A stretch of 34,835 nucleotides of DNA from Phenylobacterium sp. (GTDB lineage: Bacteria; Pseudomonadota; Alphaproteobacteria; Caulobacterales; Caulobacteraceae): positions 1 to 34,835 of the forward strand of contig NZ_JAURWM010000261.1 of NCBI RefSeq assembly GCF_030654915.1, given 5' to 3'. The notes below the pieces were generated by a model. The model did not search any database. It was not told the origin of the DNA and saw only the letters and a program-made list of their open reading frames with translations. A program made the translations under genes and the position numbers. Below are positions 24,081 through 34,461 of this stretch, piece after piece (position 1 is the first letter of the stretch; every line of letters starts with the position of its first letter).

Positions 24081-25367
24081 CTAGGTCCGGCGCGGAATGA
24101 TCACCGGCAGGCTTTCGTAGCCATGCACGAAGGCTGACCAGTTCAGGAGCGGATCACCCACCACCTTGATCTCCGGGAAGCGCTTCAGGATTTCTTCCCA
24201 GATGATGGTCAGCTGCATCTCGGCCACGCGGTTGCCGACGCAGCGGTGGACGCCGAAGCCGAACGACATGTGCTGGCGGGGCCGCTCGCGATCGATGATG
24301 AACTCATTGGGACGATCGACGACCTCTTCGTCGCGGTTGCCCGAGATGTACCACATGGCGACCCGGTCGCCCTTCTTGATGGTCTTGCCGCCCAGTTCGA
24401 CGTCGCGCGTCGCCACCCGGGCCATATGGGCCAGCGGCGTCTGCCAGCGAATCGTTTCCGAAACCATCGGCAGGATCAGCTCGGGGTTGGCGCGCAGCTT
24501 GGCGTACTGCTCCGGGTTCTGATTGAGCGCATGGACGCTGCTGGAAATGGTGTTTCGCGTCGTATCGTTGCCGCCCACGATCAGCAGCACGACGTTGCCC
24601 TGGTAGGTCGCCAGCGGCATGTCCCGGGTCGCGGGGTTATGCGCCAGCATCGAGATCAGATCGCCGCGCGGTTCGGCGTTGACCCGCTCATTCCACAGCT
24701 CCTGGAACGCGTTGAAGCACTCGAACATCGCCGCGCCCTTCTGCTCCCAGCTTTCCACCGGCCCGTGGCCCGGCTGGTTAGTGATCATGTCCGACCACCA
24801 GGTGAGCTTACGGCGCTGTTCGAACGGGAAGTCGAACAGGGTGGCCAGGGTCATGGCCGTCAGTTCCTTCGACACTAGGTCGACCCAGTCGAACTCTTCG
24901 CCGATCGGAAGGGAATCTAGGATTTGGCCAGCACGCTCGCGGACCTGGGGCGCCATGGCGTGCAGGTTGCTCGGCGCCAGGGTTGGACTCACGGCCTTGC
25001 GCGCCGGGCCGTGGTCGGGTTCGTCCATGGTGATGAAACCTGCGCCCCCGCGACGGCGCGCGCCCATGACCTTTTCCTGCTCGGCCATGGCCGCCTGGTT
25101 GATCAGGGTTATGCCCTCGGCCGACGAGAACGCCTCATGGTCGGTGTCCACCGCCATGATGTCGTTCCACTTGGTGATCGACCAGTATGGACCGTACTCG
25201 CTCTCCGGAGTGAAATGGACAGGGTCCTCGCGGCGCAGACGCTCGAACACCGGCCAGATGGTGTCGTTGTAGAAACGCGACACGTTGGCGGGGTTCAGCT
25301 TCTCCAGCGGCATGGCTGCGATTTCAGCCGCGGCGTCGGCGGCCTGTATTTTCGCTGAAATGTTCAT
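24081..25367 (-). CDS. Cytochrome P450, CYP153-like alkane/fatty-acid hydroxylase
   Basis: The 428-residue soluble P450 has the I-helix oxygen-activation motif GGNDTT (265-270), the ExxR motif ETIR (304-307), and the haem-binding loop FGFGVHRCVGNR with axial Cys376. Blocks such as YWSITKWNDIMAVDT, FDWVDLVSKELT, NVVLLIVGGNDTTRN and IDRERPRQHMSFGFG closely follow CYP153 enzymes, which hydroxylate medium-chain alkanes and fatty acids at the terminal carbon. An insertion-like segment near 88-110 (AMAEQEKVMGARRRGG) is unusual. The ATG at 25367 follows GGAAGGAC; an upstream in-frame start at 25484 lacks a binding site. No ferredoxin or reductase is adjacent, so electrons must come from elsewhere. 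Confidence 0.9.
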   Translation of the reverse strand: MNISAKIQAADAAAEIAAMPLEKLNPANVSRFYNDTIWPVFERLRREDPVHFTPESEYGPYWSITKWNDIMAVDTDHEAFSSAEGITLINQAAMAEQEKVMGARRRGGAGFITMDEPDHGPARKAVSPTLAPSNLHAMAPQVRERAGQILDSLPIGEEFDWVDLVSKELTAMTLATLFDFPFEQRRKLTWWSDMITNQPGHGPVESWEQKGAAMFECFNAFQELWNERVNAEPRGDLISMLAHNPATRDMPLATYQGNVVLLIVGGNDTTRNTISSSVHALNQNPEQYAKLRANPELILPMVSETIRWQTPLAHMARVATRDVELGGKTIKKGDRVAMWYISGNRDEEVVDRPNEFIIDRERPRQHMSFGFGVHRCVGNRVAEMQLTIIWEEILKRFPEIKVVGDPLLNWSAFVHGYESLPVIIPRRT

Positions 25368-25577
25368 GGCGTCCTTCCCAGGTCGTGACCGGTCTTTTTC
25401 GCCGCCGACCCGCCCCGTGTGAGCTGCCCGCGCCGTAATGACGATCTTTGAACAAAGGTTGATCACACTCCGCGCGCATGTCAACGGCGATTGACTTATC
25501 GGCCCCTTACTCCAGGCTCGCGCTCCGGGCCCGCTCTTGGACCTGACCGCCAGCCCCTCTTCGGGTACAAGACGCCG
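25368..25577. promoter_or_regulatory. Divergent P450/TetR promoter region with candidate operator
   Basis: The gap between the divergent P450 and TetR genes contains CTTTG-AA-CAAAG (25447-25458), a dyad with 5-bp arms in an AT-rich patch. TetR-family regulators often bind such dyads between themselves and the gene they control, so this is the best operator candidate. The size is short for a TetR site, and binding is not shown by sequence alone. Confidence 0.45.
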
Positions 25578-26174
25578 ATGACTGACCCCGCAATGCTGGA
25601 TCGACCAAGACCTCGCAAACGTGACGCCGAGGCGACGCGCGCGGCCATACTTGAGGCGGCGAAGAAGCAGTTCGCGCTCGTAGGCTACGATTGCACCCTG
25701 CGCGACATAGCCGGTGAAGCGGGCGCCGACGTCGCGCTCGTCAAACGCTACTTTGGCGGCAAGGAAGCCCTATTCATCGAGGCCCTGAAAGCTTCGTTCG
25801 GATCCGACGATCTGCGCGAATGGGATCGCGCCACCTTCGCCCACGACGTGGCCGCGATGCTGGCCGACAGCCCCCACGTCGACGAAGCACGGACCCATCG
25901 GTTCCAGTTCCTGCTGCGGGCCGCGACATCGCCAACCACGGCCTCATTCCTGAGCGTGGTCATTCAGGATCGCTTTCTCGCCCCGATCCGTGACTGGCTT
26001 GGCGGAGCGGACGCCGATGCCCGCGCTCGCGTGTTCGCGGCCTGCTACATCGGGTTCCTCGTGGAGCGCTTGATCCGAGGAGTCGCCCTGCAAGGGCGCG
26101 ACCGGGAGGTTTTCATCGACCAAGTCAGCGCCGTCTTCGCCACGCTGATCGCTCCCTCCGACGGCGCGGCTTGA
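25578..26174 (+). CDS. TetR-family transcriptional regulator
   Basis: The 198-residue protein has an N-terminal helix-turn-helix: TRAAILEAAKKQFALVGYD, then LRDIAGEAGADVALVKRYFGGKEALF, the standard TetR pattern. The C-terminal ligand domain is helical and unassigned. The TetR type plus divergent placement suggests it represses the P450-globin unit (inference). ATG at 25578 is chosen as it leads directly into the DNA-binding domain; an in-frame start at 25491 adds 29 residues with no match to the family. It is followed 109 bases later by the haem monooxygenase gene on the same strand. Confidence 0.9.
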   Translation: MTDPAMLDRPRPRKRDAEATRAAILEAAKKQFALVGYDCTLRDIAGEAGADVALVKRYFGGKEALFIEALKASFGSDDLREWDRATFAHDVAAMLADSPHVDEARTHRFQFLLRAATSPTTASFLSVVIQDRFLAPIRDWLGGADADARARVFAACYIGFLVERLIRGVALQGRDREVFIDQVSAVFATLIAPSDGAA

Positions 26175-26283
26175 TCCGTCTGGAGAGACCATGCCCGCGC
26201 CAAGGTCATCGGGCTGGGACTGGAATGCATCAGCGGCCGCAGGCAAACTGCCGAGAACAGCTTCAGATACTCAGGAGTTCGCC

Positions 26284-26610
26284 ATGTTCATCGCGATGAA
26301 TCGTTTCCAAGTCCTGCGCGGACAGGAGGCGGCGTTCGAAGCCGTCTGGTTGTCGCGCGACAGCCACCTGGAGACCGTCCCAGGATTCTTGGGGTTCAGC
26401 CTGCTTCGCGGACCGGAACGTGAGGACCACACCCTCTTCGCCTCTCATTCCCAATGGGCGTCCAAGGCGGCCTTCGAGGCCTGGACCAAATCGGAGGCCT
26501 TTCGGATGGCCCACAAGGGAGCTGGCGACAACAAGCCGCTCTACATGGGCCACCCGCAGTTCGAGGGCTTCGACGTTTTGCAGGAAGTCGCAGCGGCGCC
26601 GGCCGCCTAG
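26284..26610 (+). CDS. IsdG-like haem-degrading / ABM-domain monooxygenase
   Basis: The 108-residue protein has an antibiotic-biosynthesis-monooxygenase fold. The three residues that define IsdG/IsdI haem oxygenases fall at matching places: Asn6 in AMNRF, Trp67 in AAFEAWTKSEAF, and His77 in RMAHKG. S. aureus IsdG uses Asn7, Trp67 and His77. It therefore probably opens the haem ring to release iron in the cytoplasm, though single-ABM proteins with other activities exist. The ATG at 26284 is preceded by GGAG (26274-26277). The frame is open further upstream to 26191, but that region does not match the fold. It may be co-transcribed with the TetR gene. Confidence 0.82.
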   Translation: MFIAMNRFQVLRGQEAAFEAVWLSRDSHLETVPGFLGFSLLRGPEREDHTLFASHSQWASKAAFEAWTKSEAFRMAHKGAGDNKPLYMGHPQFEGFDVLQEVAAAPAA

Positions 26611-26785
26611 GATTCCGCGCGGCGCGCTCTGGAATTACGTGAACGGCGTGCCCGAAAAGCTAGCGCTGGTGAGTGCAGGCCTACTCGGCCGGCGATCAAA
26701 CAAACAAGACACTGGTTGAGTCACGCGCACTCCGGCAAAAGGCGCGCTGCACTTCGTTTGTCTCAAGCTACGGAATCCAACCTCG

Positions 26786-27325
26786 ATGAATCTTGCCGAA
26801 GTCCTCGTTGGCAAAAACCCGCCCTACGACGTCAATGTGGTGATTGAAGTTCCGATCGGCGGCGAGCCGATCAAGTACGAGATGGACAAGAAGTCGGGCG
26901 CGCTGGTCGTCGACCGGTTCCTCTACACATCGATGCGTTATCCTGGAAATTACGGGTTCGTACCGCATACCCTGTCGGGTGACGGCGATCCCTGCGACGT
27001 CATCGTGGCCAACACCCGCGCGTTGATGCCGGGATCGATCATCAGCTGCCGGCTGGTGGGCGTCCTGCTCATGGAAGACGAGGCCGGCGCCGACGAGAAG
27101 CTTTTGGCGGTCCCCTCCTCCTGGCTGACAAAGCGCTATGACGGGGTGCAGGAATACGGCGACCTGCCCGACATCACCCTCAAGCAGATCGAGCACTTCT
27201 TCGCGACCTACAAGGATCTGGAAGACCAAAAGTGGGTCAAGGTCCTGGGCTGGGGCGACGCGGCCGCGGCCCGCCAGCTCCTCATTGAAGGCATCGAGCG
27301 CAACACCGCCAGCCTGAAGTCTTAG
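26786..27325 (+). CDS. ppa: Inorganic pyrophosphatase
   Basis: The 179-residue cytoplasmic family-I enzyme hydrolyses pyrophosphate to two phosphates, pulling biosynthetic reactions forward. Active-site residues are visible: Glu21 in VIEVPIGG, Lys30 in [10 protein letters not shown], Tyr56 in [10 protein letters not shown], and the metal-binding acids of [11 protein letters not shown] (Asp66, Asp68, Asp71). The length is normal for bacterial PPase. No strong ribosome-binding site precedes the ATG, but the N-terminus [21 protein letters not shown] fits the family. The gene ends just before a bidirectional hairpin shared with the convergent hydratase gene. Confidence 0.96.
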   Translation: MNLAEVLVGKNPPYDVNVVIEVPIGGEPIKYEMDKKSGALVVDRFLYTSMRYPGNYGFVPHTLSGDGDPCDVIVANTRALMPGSIISCRLVGVLLMEDEAGADEKLLAVPSSWLTKRYDGVQEYGDLPDITLKQIEHFFATYKDLEDQKWVKVLGWGDAAAARQLLIEGIERNTASLKS

Positions 27326-27357
27326 ACGGCTTAGCTCGGCTCTCTACGCGATCAAAA

Positions 27358-27386
27358 GGCCTCGCTAGCCCAGGGTTAGCGAGGCC
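27358..27386 (-). terminator. Terminator between ppa and MaoC hydratase
   Basis: GGCCTCGCTA pairs with TAGCGAGGCC as a perfect 10-bp stem over a 9-base loop. On the minus strand the stem is followed by TTTT, so it is a good intrinsic terminator for the hydratase gene. It probably also stops ppa transcripts from the other side. Confidence 0.75.
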
Positions 27387-27414
27387 GGTTCGAAGCCCGC
27401 CATGGGCGAACGCC

Positions 27415-27867
27415 TCAAGCCTTCGGGGCTCGCCGGCGGCGCGGAACGCGGACGGTCGCCTCGCCGTCCATGATCAGGTCATCGCCGACGAAACCTTCAC
27501 AGCGAAGCGTCACCCGCGCGCCGACCTCATCGATGGTCGAAACGGTGACGCGCGCGACGACGACATCGCCAATTCGCACCGGCTTATGAAACGCCAGGGT
27601 CTGGCCGAGGTAGATGGCGCCGGCGCCGGGCAGGATCGTACCGACCACCGCAGATCCAAACGACGCCGACAGCAGGCCATGCGCGACCCGGCCGCGATAG
27701 GCGGTCTTGGACGCAAAAGCCTCGTCCATGTGCACGGGATTGAAGTCGTCCGACGCCTCGGCGAACCGCCTGATGCGCTCCTCGGTGACGGGGACATGCT
27801 TTTCCGCCACCATCCCGACGACGAGTTCGTCAAGAATGTAGCCGCCTGAGGGGTGGGGTCCGATCAT
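27415..27867 (-). CDS. MaoC-family (R)-specific enoyl-CoA hydratase, PhaJ-like
   Basis: The 150-residue hot-dog-fold protein has the hydratase-2 motif: ASDDFNPVHMDEAF gives the catalytic Asp41 and His46, followed by GRVAHGLLSASF and AIYLGQTLAFHKPV. This closely follows PhaJ, which hydrates trans-2-enoyl-CoA to (R)-3-hydroxyacyl-CoA and can feed polyhydroxyalkanoate synthesis from beta-oxidation. No pha synthase is in the window, so that link is inference. The C-terminus is a basic tail (RVPRRRRAPKA). It diverges from katG. Confidence 0.88.
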   Translation of the reverse strand: MIGPHPSGGYILDELVVGMVAEKHVPVTEERIRRFAEASDDFNPVHMDEAFASKTAYRGRVAHGLLSASFGSAVVGTILPGAGAIYLGQTLAFHKPVRIGDVVVARVTVSTIDEVGARVTLRCEGFVGDDLIMDGEATVRVPRRRRAPKA

Positions 27868-28030
27868 GCCCGCCGTTACCGGTCATGTAGCGCCGTGGCT
27901 AGAACAAATCCGCGAGGACGCCGAACAAGCGCCGTTCGCCCGCGCCTGGCCAGGGACCGCGCCCGAGCCCGACCGCCTTCCACAACCCGCACGGCACGCT
28001 GGCGCCCGCCTGGCTTTTGGTTCGTAGTCA

Positions 28031-28047
28031 GCCGGAGGATATCCGGC
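28031..28047. repeat. Dyad upstream of katG
   Basis: GCCGGA-GGATA-TCCGGC, with 6-bp arms over 5 bases, lies about 105 bases before the katG start in the divergent maoC-katG gap. It could be an operator or a small hairpin. No OxyR-type ATAG spacing pattern was found. Confidence 0.35.
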
Positions 28048-28059
28048 GACCGTCATTGA

Positions 28060-30348
<2,289 letters not shown>

Positions 30349-30358
30349 ATAGGTCATG

Positions 30359-30393
30359 GCCCCGCCCAGGAGGATGACGATCCTGGACGGGGC
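30359..30393. terminator. Hairpin between convergent katG and SpoIIAA-like gene
   Basis: GCCCCGCCCAGGA pairs with TCCTGGACGGGGC, a 13-position stem with a single C-A mismatch and a 9-base loop. There is no T-run. It is placed to end both converging transcripts. Confidence 0.65.
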
Positions 30394-30400
30394 GACCGGC

Positions 30401-30775
30401 CTAGCTGAGGATGTCAGAGACCCAGGACATGGCCATGTCACCCTCCCCCGGCTCGAAGGTGCGGACCTCTACATGAGGTATGATCGGGTTGCCGATACGG
30501 GCCAGGGCGCGCACCCACTCTTTGTCGGTGATCACGGCCTCTCGGGGGAAGCGCTTCAGGTGCCACAGGTTCCGCAGTCCATACTGTAAGTCCTTCGCAC
30601 CTGCTTCCAGGGTGAAGTCCTTGAAGCCCACGAGGTCTAACAGGACGCCGATCCGTTCATGACGATCGAGCCTAGCCTCAAGTTCGGCGACGATCTTGTC
30701 ATAGTCGTCGCCGCTAAGGGTCCCCGAGAGCTTCAGGGCGACCACATGGTCCGGCGACGTCAGGATCTCGATCAT
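30401..30775 (-). CDS. SpoIIAA-like (STAS-fold) protein
   Basis: The 124-residue protein resembles the SpoIIAA-like/STAS family found widely in proteobacteria. It starts MIEILTSPDHVVALKLSGTLSGDDYDKIV and continues with ERIGVLLDLVGFKDFTLEA. The usual STAS phospho-serine is not obvious here; the FKDFTLEA segment sits where it would lie. Members are thought to bind small ligands or proteins, but no function is established. The gene faces katG end to end and has a GGAGG ribosome-binding site before the ATG. Confidence 0.8.
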   Translation of the reverse strand: MIEILTSPDHVVALKLSGTLSGDDYDKIVAELEARLDRHERIGVLLDLVGFKDFTLEAGAKDLQYGLRNLWHLKRFPREAVITDKEWVRALARIGNPIIPHVEVRTFEPGEGDMAMSWVSDILS

Positions 30776-30978
30776 CGTGTCGATCCTCCTTGAGGGTGTT
30801 GCGGTAGGCCTTGAGACAAGCCGCAGTCTTGGCCCCCGGTTCCGTCCTGATCGCCGCGGCGCCTTGGTGACGGATTATTGCCAATTCCCCCGCGACCGAA
30901 ATGCGCGCGCCTTACTCCCGCCGCACCCGCCCCCTCGATTGAGATCGGGGACTTACGGTCACGCTTGAAGGTTCAGTT

Positions 30979-31569
30979 TTGCACAAGACGTCCGGTCCGC
31001 GATCCTCCGCGGCGGTACTGCTGGCCATCGCTCTGCATGGACTGGTCGTCATGGCGCTGGTCTCGACGCCCGACGAACCCGCGCCCCAGGAAGCCGTTTT
31101 CGACGTGGTTCTAGCGCCGGCGTGGCGGCCCGAGGCGCCGCGGAAGACTGAGCCGAAACCCGTTCCGCCCCCGGTCGGCGAGCGCTCATCCGAACAGGTC
31201 CACAGTGCGGTGCGATCAAGGGCGCCAATCGCGCCTCGGACGGAGCCGGTCGGCGGCGCCTGGCAGGTCCGGGAAGGGGCGACGCCCGAGACCGAGGGTG
31301 CGCGCGGATCTCTGCGGGCCGGGGTCGGCTGCCGCTCGGCCGACTTCCTCTCGCTCACCAAGGCCGAGCGAGACGCCTGTAACGAAAAACTGGCCGCCGG
31401 CGCGAAGGAAGGCCCCGCCTACGCCGTCATCAGCCCCAAGCTGAAGAAACAGTTCGATGGCGTCTTTGAATGTCCGAAGGACGATGCCTGGTGCGAATAC
31501 CGGATCGGCAAGGCTCCCTATCCCGGCCTGCTGGCGCCGCGCCGAAAGAAGTCGAAAGACTGGGATTGA
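30979..31569 (+). CDS. TonB-like inner-membrane protein with four-Cys C-terminal domain
   Basis: The 196-residue product has a TonB-type N-terminal anchor. AAVLLAIALHGLVVMALV aligns with the TonB helix LLSVCIHGAVVAGLL, keeping the conserved His at position 20 but with Ala in place of the Ser four residues before it. A proline- and charge-rich stretch (about 31-90) follows, as in TonB. The C-terminal domain is not a TonB domain. It is about 80 residues with Cys118, Cys134, Cys165 and Cys172 (GVGCRS, DACNE, FECPKDDAWCEYR), probably two disulfides in the periplasm. The start is a TTG preceded by GAAGG. It converges on the TonB-dependent receptor gene. I know no established function for the C-terminal domain; a role in energising or regulating the receptor is inference. 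Confidence 0.7.
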   Translation: MHKTSGPRSSAAVLLAIALHGLVVMALVSTPDEPAPQEAVFDVVLAPAWRPEAPRKTEPKPVPPPVGERSSEQVHSAVRSRAPIAPRTEPVGGAWQVREGATPETEGARGSLRAGVGCRSADFLSLTKAERDACNEKLAAGAKEGPAYAVISPKLKKQFDGVFECPKDDAWCEYRIGKAPYPGLLAPRRKKSKDWD

Positions 31570-31578
31570 GGCACTGGC

Positions 31579-31611
31579 GATGTGCAGGCGGCATCCGGCC
31601 GCCTGCACATC
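31579..31611. terminator. Strong 14-bp hairpin between TonB-like gene and receptor
   Basis: GATGTGCAGGCGGC pairs perfectly with GCCGCCTGCACATC over the loop ATCCG. It lies between the two converging stop codons and starts about 10 bases after the TonB-like stop. No T-run flanks it. It probably acts as a shared terminator. Confidence 0.75.
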
Positions 31612-31617
31612 CACCGG

Positions 31618-34461
31618 TTAGCGGACGTAGGCGAAGCGGACCAGGAAGGTCCGGCCCGGCTCCATGTAGTCCTTCTGATAGGATGGGTTCTCACCCTTGG
31701 TCGTGTAGTAGCGGTGGCCATCCAGGATGTTCTGAATGTCGAAGTCCACCGACATGCCCGGACGGATATTATAGCGGGTGTGGAGGTCCAGGCTCTTGTT
31801 GGGCTGCACCCACTTATCGACGGCGTTGTCCCGCAGATCCTCGATGTACGAGCCCTGATACTGGTAGGAGAGCTTCGCCTCGAACCCGTATTTTTGATAG
31901 GTCAGCGAGACATTGTAGAGCAGCTCCGGCGCGCCCACGAACGGGATGGGGCGGCCCTTGCGGTACTCGAGCCCAGTCTCGGCCTCGCTTTTCTGGACCG
32001 TGACATTGCCCTCGAAGCCGAAGCCGTCGAACGGCGCGCCCAGGCCCTCGAAGCTCTTGATGAGGTTGAACTCGGCCCCGTAGATCTTCGCGCTCTCGCC
32101 GTTTTTCGGCTGGGTGATCTCGATCGTGCCTTCCTGGGTGTTGGCGTCGACCTGGCTGCCGTTGGTGAAGATGAAGTTGTCGATCGTCTTGAAGAAGGCG
32201 CCGGCCGAGATGAGGCTGGTTCGGTCGGGATAGAACTCGGCCGAGACGTCGAAATTGATCGCCTTGGCGGGCTTCAGGTCCGGGTTGCCGCGGGTGATCG
32301 AGATGATCTCCTGGGTCACCGGATCGCGGCCCACGCTCTGTCCGCCCGAGATGTAGGCGAACTCCGGCCGCGAGAAGCTGGTCCAGATGGCGCCGCGATA
32401 GACCCACTGGTCCGACGGACGCCAAGTGGCGGTCACGCTGGGCAAGAAGACCGTGTAGTCGCGGTCGGTCGAGCCGAAGGCGCTGTCATCGCCGTCATCG
32501 ACCCAGAACTCGTTATGGACATCAGTGGTTTCGACCCGCGCGCCGGCGACGACCTGGAGATCGTCGATCTTGATGTTGGCCATCGCGTAGCCCGCGTAGA
32601 TCGTCTCGGTCCCACGCTTGTCGTCGGCGTTCAGATCGGCGGTGGAATAGTCGGCGGGCGTCGCCTTCTGCGCCGCCTGGATCGCGGCGATCACCCGGTC
32701 ACGGTCAAGGATGGAGCCGTAGTAGTAGCGGCCGCCCAGTACGCGATCGATCTGACGATCAACCAGCCCCGACTGGGCCAGGTTCTTGCCGTCCAGCGGC
32801 GTGCCCGAGAAGTCGCCGTCCCAGATCGGGGTATGGTTGTAGTCGCGCTCTGAGCGCAGGATCTTGACCCCGGCCCGCACGAACTCGACCACGCCGTCCA
32901 ACTCGTACTTGGCGTCGAACTTGACGGCCGTGCGGTCGTCGGTCTGCTTGTTCCGGCTCAGGCCCGCGCCGTCGAACGGCAACAACGTGTCGTCACGCTC
33001 GACGTTGGCGGCGAACGGCGGAAGCTGCGGCATCGGGAAGCGAGGATCGGCCGATGACCAGAGCAAGCCGGTCGCGTTGAACGGATAGGAGCAGGCGTCG
33101 CAGTTGTAGCCAACCGAGTAATCGTTCGGAGACTCCCGCGAACCGCCGCTGTAGCTGAGGTCGTAGTCGAGCGTCAGGCGCCCCAACCGGCTCTGGCCGC
33201 CGGCATTGATGGTGATCAGGCTCTGGTTCTGGTCCTGGGTGTTGAACGTGCGCGCGAACTGAAAGGCCTGCGGGTTCCAGACGCCTGAGCGTCCTTGCAG
33301 CGACCAGTAGGAGCCCTTGGCGCGGTCGGCGTCGGTGATCACGCCATCGCCGTCCTGGTCCACGATCTGACCGGCGGTATAGCCGTAGATCCGGCCCTTG
33401 GCGCCCACCCCGGTGATCACGGTGTCCGGCTGCGGCAGGCCGGAGTTATCGACATCGACCTGCACCAAACGCTGGGTCGGGCGGCTGCGGAAGTCGGTGT
33501 AATCATTGGTCGAGACGCGCTTGAAGCTGCTGTATTGGCCGCGCGCGTAGAGGTCGTGCTGATCGCCGCGATAATCGAGCGAGATGTTGCCGCCGTAGCG
33601 TGTCTGCTGGACCCGGCGATAGTCGAGGTCGATGCCCGGCAGGTACATCGAACGCTCGTCGATCGGCTCCTCGCTGTCCTTGCGCCAACGGAAGGGCTCC
33701 CATTCGCCGTCGTTCTCGCTCTCCTCGTTGAGGCTGTTGCTCTTGCCGTAGTTGACCGAGGCGAAGATCCCGAACTGCTGCATGTCGCCGAAGCGCGTCG
33801 CGAAGTCGGCCTGGAGCTGGCCGCTGCCGGCGGACTCGCCCTGGTCCTTGGCGCGGTCATTGATCCCGTAGCTGCCGAACAAGCGCACCACCGGTTTGCG
33901 GAAGTCGAAGGCGGTCGGGGTGCGGAAATCGATGGAGCCGCCGATGGCGTCGCCGTCCATGTCCGGGGTCAGGGTCTTTGAGACGGTGATGGCCTGCAAG
34001 CCGTTGGGCGGCAGCAGGGTCATCGACATCTTGCGATTGGCCGGATCGGTCAGGGCCACCCGCACGCCGTTGATCGAATAGGCGTTGAAGGTGCCGGCGA
34101 AGCCGCGAACGGTGACGTACTCGCCCTCCCCGGTCTCCTGGCTGACCACCACATTGACGCCCGGCACGCGCGCCAGGGCGTCGGCCACATTGGCGTCCGG
34201 CAGCTTGCCCATGTCGTCGGCGGAGATGACGTTGGCCACCACCTCCGACTGCTTCTGAGCCTCGATGCCCTTGGCCGAGCCCAGACGCTGACCGACGACC
34301 GTGAACGCCTCGATCGCTCCGGCCTCGTCGGCCGCTTCTTCGGCGTGCGCGAGGCCCGCGAACAGGCAGGCCGGACCTGCGATCAGCACAGCCAGGAGAC
34401 TAACTCCCCCAAGGCTGCGGCGGCGAATGGCCCGGGTCTGGGCGACGGGGTGGCGGGGCAT
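31618..34461 (-). CDS. TonB-dependent receptor, Caulobacter/Xanthomonas type
   Basis: The 947-residue outer-membrane receptor imports a scarce ligand using energy passed on by TonB. It has a signal peptide (cleavage after AHA, residue 40), a TonB-box-like AFTVVGQRL near 52-60, and a plug domain. In the plug are ISADDMGKLPDANVADALAR, PGVNV, TVRGF, INGVRV and ITVSKTLTPDMDGDAIGGSID. A long beta-barrel ends FLVRFAYVR. The DxDGDAIGGSI text marks the large TIGR01782-like subgroup, often linked to carbohydrate or aromatic uptake. An exterior-loop CxxC (NCDACSY) is notable. ATG at 34461 is chosen because GGAGAG lies 6 bases before it; the frame is open to 34557. The ligand cannot be named. Confidence 0.93.
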   Translation of the reverse strand: MPRHPVAQTRAIRRRSLGGVSLLAVLIAGPACLFAGLAHAEEAADEAGAIEAFTVVGQRLGSAKGIEAQKQSEVVANVISADDMGKLPDANVADALARVPGVNVVVSQETGEGEYVTVRGFAGTFNAYSINGVRVALTDPANRKMSMTLLPPNGLQAITVSKTLTPDMDGDAIGGSIDFRTPTAFDFRKPVVRLFGSYGINDRAKDQGESAGSGQLQADFATRFGDMQQFGIFASVNYGKSNSLNEESENDGEWEPFRWRKDSEEPIDERSMYLPGIDLDYRRVQQTRYGGNISLDYRGDQHDLYARGQYSSFKRVSTNDYTDFRSRPTQRLVQVDVDNSGLPQPDTVITGVGAKGRIYGYTAGQIVDQDGDGVITDADRAKGSYWSLQGRSGVWNPQAFQFARTFNTQDQNQSLITINAGGQSRLGRLTLDYDLSYSGGSRESPNDYSVGYNCDACSYPFNATGLLWSSADPRFPMPQLPPFAANVERDDTLLPFDGAGLSRNKQTDDRTAVKFDAKYELDGVVEFVRAGVKILRSERDYNHTPIWDGDFSGTPLDGKNLAQSGLVDRQIDRVLGGRYYYGSILDRDRVIAAIQAAQKATPADYSTADLNADDKRGTETIYAGYAMANIKIDDLQVVAGARVETTDVHNEFWVDDGDDSAFGSTDRDYTVFLPSVTATWRPSDQWVYRGAIWTSFSRPEFAYISGGQSVGRDPVTQEIISITRGNPDLKPAKAINFDVSAEFYPDRTSLISAGAFFKTIDNFIFTNGSQVDANTQEGTIEITQPKNGESAKIYGAEFNLIKSFEGLGAPFDGFGFEGNVTVQKSEAETGLEYRKGRPIPFVGAPELLYNVSLTYQKYGFEAKLSYQYQGSYIEDLRDNAVDKWVQPNKSLDLHTRYNIRPGMSVDFDIQNILDGHRYYTTKGENPSYQKDYMEPGRTFLVRFAYVR

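Noticed and set aside
27866..28027. Plus-strand 53-codon ORF starting across the maoC start codon
   Set aside because: It has no recognisable domain and no ribosome-binding site, and its start overlaps the divergent maoC start. Best treated as chance.
31582..32853. 423-codon plus-strand open frame opposite the receptor gene
   Set aside because: High-GC codon use on the minus strand keeps the opposite frame open. The minus-strand product is a clear receptor and the plus-strand text has no family features.
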